A DNA stretch of 46,898 bases from contig NVUB02000130.1 in the NCBI GenBank assembly GCA_002401775.2, positions 1 to 46,898 on the forward strand. The letters run 5' to 3'. Every line of letters begins with the position of its first letter. Within the stretch, counting starts at the first letter, position 1. The stretch is from Ectothiorhodospiraceae bacterium (GTDB taxonomy: Bacteria; Pseudomonadota; Gammaproteobacteria; SZUA-152). Of this stretch, positions 45,218 to 46,898 are shown in pieces. The notes beneath the pieces were generated by a model. The model did not search any database. It worked only from the letters and a program-made list of their open reading frames with translations, and was not told the origin of the DNA. Both the position numbers and the translations under genes were made by a program.

Positions 45218-45880
45218 ATGCATTTCGAAATACTCGTTGAAGATGTGTCAGGCAAAAGGGCTTTAGATATCCTTGTGCCAAAACTTATTGGTGATAACCA
45301 CACATTTAAAGTTCATCCTTATAAAGGCGTTGGTCGAATCCCCAAAAACCTTGGCGGTAAGGCTGATGCAAATAAACGTATATTGTTTGACCAGCTTCCC
45401 CGCTTATTGAGAGGGTACGGGAACACATTTGCGAACTATCCTGCTGGGTATCCCGCTGCCGTTATTTTAATCTGTGATCTGGATGACAAATGCCTAAACG
45501 CATTTCATGGTGAACTGGTGGCGATTTTAGATGCTTGTAATCCAAGACCAACTACACGATTTTGTATCGCAATTGAAGAGGGAGAGGCCTGGTTTCTTGG
45601 TGATATCTCTGCGCTAAAAAAAGCCTATCCAAAGGCTAACGATACGATACTCAAGCGCTATGTTAATGACTCGATTTGTGGTACATGGGAATATCTTGCC
45701 GATGCTGTTTTTCCTGGTGGGTCACAAGCATTGTTAGCCGAGGGTTGGCAAAAAGTTGGAGCAGAAAAGTCAGCATGGTCTGAGAAAATATCTCCACATA
45801 TGGACGTGGAAAATAATGCATCCCCCAGTTTTTGCTATTTTAGAGAAAATATTCGAAACCTCGCGAGAGAGAATGTTTGA
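45218..45880 (+). CDS. DUF4276 (TOPRIM-like) partner protein, putative nuclease
   Basis: 220 residues. Begins HFEILVEDVSGKRALDIL, matching the N-terminal acidic strand of DUF4276, with E8 as candidate metal ligand. The second acidic motif is ICDLDD (about 85-90) and a third conserved element is IEEGEAWFLGD (about 119-129). This E...DxD pattern resembles TOPRIM active sites of OLD and PARIS AriB nucleases. The gene starts two bases after the ATPase stop, so co-translation is likely. If the pair is a defence module, the ATPase would sense and this protein would cut; that is inference. No homologous pair elsewhere in the window. Confidence 0.75.
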   Translation: MHFEILVEDVSGKRALDILVPKLIGDNHTFKVHPYKGVGRIPKNLGGKADANKRILFDQLPRLLRGYGNTFANYPAGYPAAVILICDLDDKCLNAFHGELVAILDACNPRPTTRFCIAIEEGEAWFLGDISALKKAYPKANDTILKRYVNDSICGTWEYLADAVFPGGSQALLAEGWQKVGAEKSAWSEKISPHMDVENNASPSFCYFRENIRNLARENV

Positions 45881-46383
45881 TTGATAAGCGAGATTCTATA
45901 AGGGCAAACTGAGTATTTCATACAAACAAAACCATCAGTCCCTCATCACCCACTACCGGCGTAAAATCAGCCCCCCGCAATTACTCAATGTATCAACCAA
46001 TCCACGGAGACCGATAGCACGTGGCCTTTATCCGCCGGGCTAAACAGACGGACGACTAAGCCAGCTAAGCAGACAGCTATCATAACAGCCAACCAAATAG
46101 ACACATGAAATATGGTTTTTCTTAGATGTCTGATTAGTTGTGATTAGTTTGGAAAAGAACCGCCCATCCCCTCGTCATGCCAGCGTATACCCTCTGGGGC
46201 ATTTGTGACCTTTGGTTACTTCTGCTCCAGAGGATACAAAGGCCAGCTCCAGAACGCCGTAAAAACCCTGTAGATACCATCTCTCAATACCAATCTCAAG
46301 GCTATATTTCTCGTTTGTATACAATGGGTGAATTAACAGAATAAAATATGGATTCCCGGAGAGGTCCGTGGAAACCAGAGAAC

Positions 46384-46406
46384 GTGGGCACAAAAGACGT
46401 GCCCAC
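46384..46406. repeat. Palindromic repeat GTGGGCAC/GTGCCCAC
   Basis: GTGGGCAC (46384-46391), loop AAAAGAC, GTGCCCAC (46399-46406). Perfect 8-bp stem of a kind common as dispersed repeats in proteobacteria. Confidence 0.75.
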
Positions 46407-46530
46407 CCTACATTACTTCGGCCCAGAGGGTACAAAGGCCAGCACCCGGAACACGGGTAAAAACCCCTCCCATCAGATATCCCCCATGCGGAAAAACTGA
46501 AAAGAACCGCCATCCCCTCCCTTCCCCTCC

Positions 46531-46557
46531 GTCATACCGGCGAATGCCGGTATCCAG
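46531..46557. repeat. REP-like palindrome TACCGGC/GCCGGTA
   Basis: GTCA-TACCGGC-GAAT-GCCGGTA-TCCAG. Matches the general form GTCATnCCGGCGnAnGCCGGnATCCAG seen as dispersed repeats in many proteobacteria. Confidence 0.75.
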
Positions 46558-46604
46558 AACGCCAGTAAAAACCCCCGTTTTTCAAGGTTCGCATTCATTA
46601 CTTT

Positions 46605-46640
46605 GCTGACAGGCTTGCTGACAGGCTTACTGACAGGCTA
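46605..46640 (+). repeat. Tandem 12-bp repeat, three copies
   Basis: GCTGACAGGCTT (46605-46616), GCTGACAGGCTT (46617-46628), ACTGACAGGCTA (46629-46640). Confidence 0.88.
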
Positions 46641-46796
46641 ATTGATTGATGCCAAGGGACACAGAAAATAAGGCACGTAACATAAATATGCTAACCTCGC
46701 AGCTTCCGTGCATCCTTAAAAATGCCCACTACGTGAAACGGCCAACCGACAAAAACATACATCAACAAGTAGCCCCAAACAAATACCAAAAAGCCC

Positions 46797-46898
46797 ATGA
46801 ACATCGAACTCACCGACCAACAAAAAATCAAAATTATAAACTCCGAAGATGTCTACGCCATCATGCAAAAAGTGCTGTTGCGCGAAGAGATCATCGAC
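46797..46898 (+). CDS. RadC-like JAB-domain protein (3' end cut off by window)
   Basis: 34 codons visible: MNIELTDQQKIKIINSEDVY followed by AIMQKVLLREEIID, running off the window. The pattern (NIxLTxxQKIxIxNSxDxYxIMQxxLLRE) is the start of short RadC-family JAB/MPN-domain proteins. The domain itself is not in the window. Such genes are frequent in genomic islands. No clear ribosome binding site is seen before the ATG. Confidence 0.6.
   Translation, partial: MNIELTDQQKIKIINSEDVYAIMQKVLLREEIID

Larger units (their letters stand above)
45881..46796. other. Gene-free stretch rich in REP-like repeats
   Basis: More than 900 bases with no credible gene. A 112-codon minus-strand frame at 46175-46513 runs through palindromic repeats and is judged spurious. 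The block GAAAAGAACCGCC(C)ATCCCCTC appears at about 46152 and 46498, and CCAGAGGnTACAAAGGCCAGC-like sequence at about 46225 and 46429; these point to dispersed repeats. Confidence 0.6.

Noticed and set aside
46175-46513. 112-codon minus-strand frame at the right end
   Set aside because: It runs through palindromic repeats, which explain its open frame and odd composition.

Overview
The window is a piece of a gammaproteobacterial chromosome. Three things support this: the fused S10-spc-alpha ribosomal cluster that follows tuf and ends in rpoA-rplQ, the order cinA-(recA-recX-alaS)-lysC-csrA-tRNA-Ser-tRNA-Arg, and the protein sequences themselves. The species cannot be named. It is probably a free-living environmental lineage, given a type II secretion system, a sulfur-compound transporter of the YeeE/YedE family, and a zinc-ligand S4.

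Layout. 1-15803: 3' end of tuf, then rpsJ-rplC-D-W-B-rpsS-rplV-rpsC-rplP-rpmC-rpsQ, rplN-X-E-rpsN-H-rplF-R-rpsE-rpmD-rplO-secY-rpmJ, and rpsM-K-D-rpoA-rplQ, closed by a strong intrinsic terminator. 16287-17549: a lone YeeE/YedE-type transporter. 17940-18015: tRNA-Lys(UUU). 18237-20197: a decayed integrated element in the 5' end of prfC (release factor 3). It is bounded by near-identical 18-bp copies of the prfC target and holds an integrase remnant and an AbiE-type toxin-antitoxin locus with an intact antitoxin and a wrecked toxin. The element-side end supplies a new TTG start and 5' codons to the functional prfC (20129-21715). 21716-23456: a probable MITE and a tandem pair of exported DUF1566 proteins. 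23921-30152: gspC-D-E-F of a type II secretion system without its pseudopilin genes. 30188-31698: a PA2778/PA2779-type peptidase-lipoprotein pair. 32341-33795: a GGEEF diguanylate cyclase.

33838-42621: cinA-type pncC, a repeat-rich stretch with two ~200-bp copies of a potentially structured element, a stand-alone WYL regulator resembling BrxR/CapW, then recA, recX, alaS, lysC and csrA. 42945-43307: tRNA-Ser(GCU), tRNA-Arg(ACG) and a terminator. From there to the end the DNA is accessory in character: gene remnants, a two-gene AAA ATPase + DUF4276 (TOPRIM-like) operon that looks like an anti-phage or OLD/PARIS-like module, a gene-free stretch full of REP-like palindromes, and the first 34 codons of a RadC-like JAB-domain gene.

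A theme across the window is short tandem duplications (units of 7 to 15 bp, 2 to 7 copies) in intergenic spacers: between rpsJ and rplC, upstream of gspC, between gspD and gspE, upstream of gspF, near the WYL gene and at the right end. The heptamer CACTCAG occurs at two distant loci. The most interesting candidates for follow-up are the prfC-integrated AbiE relic, the AAA/DUF4276 operon, and the duplicated structured element between pncC and the WYL gene.
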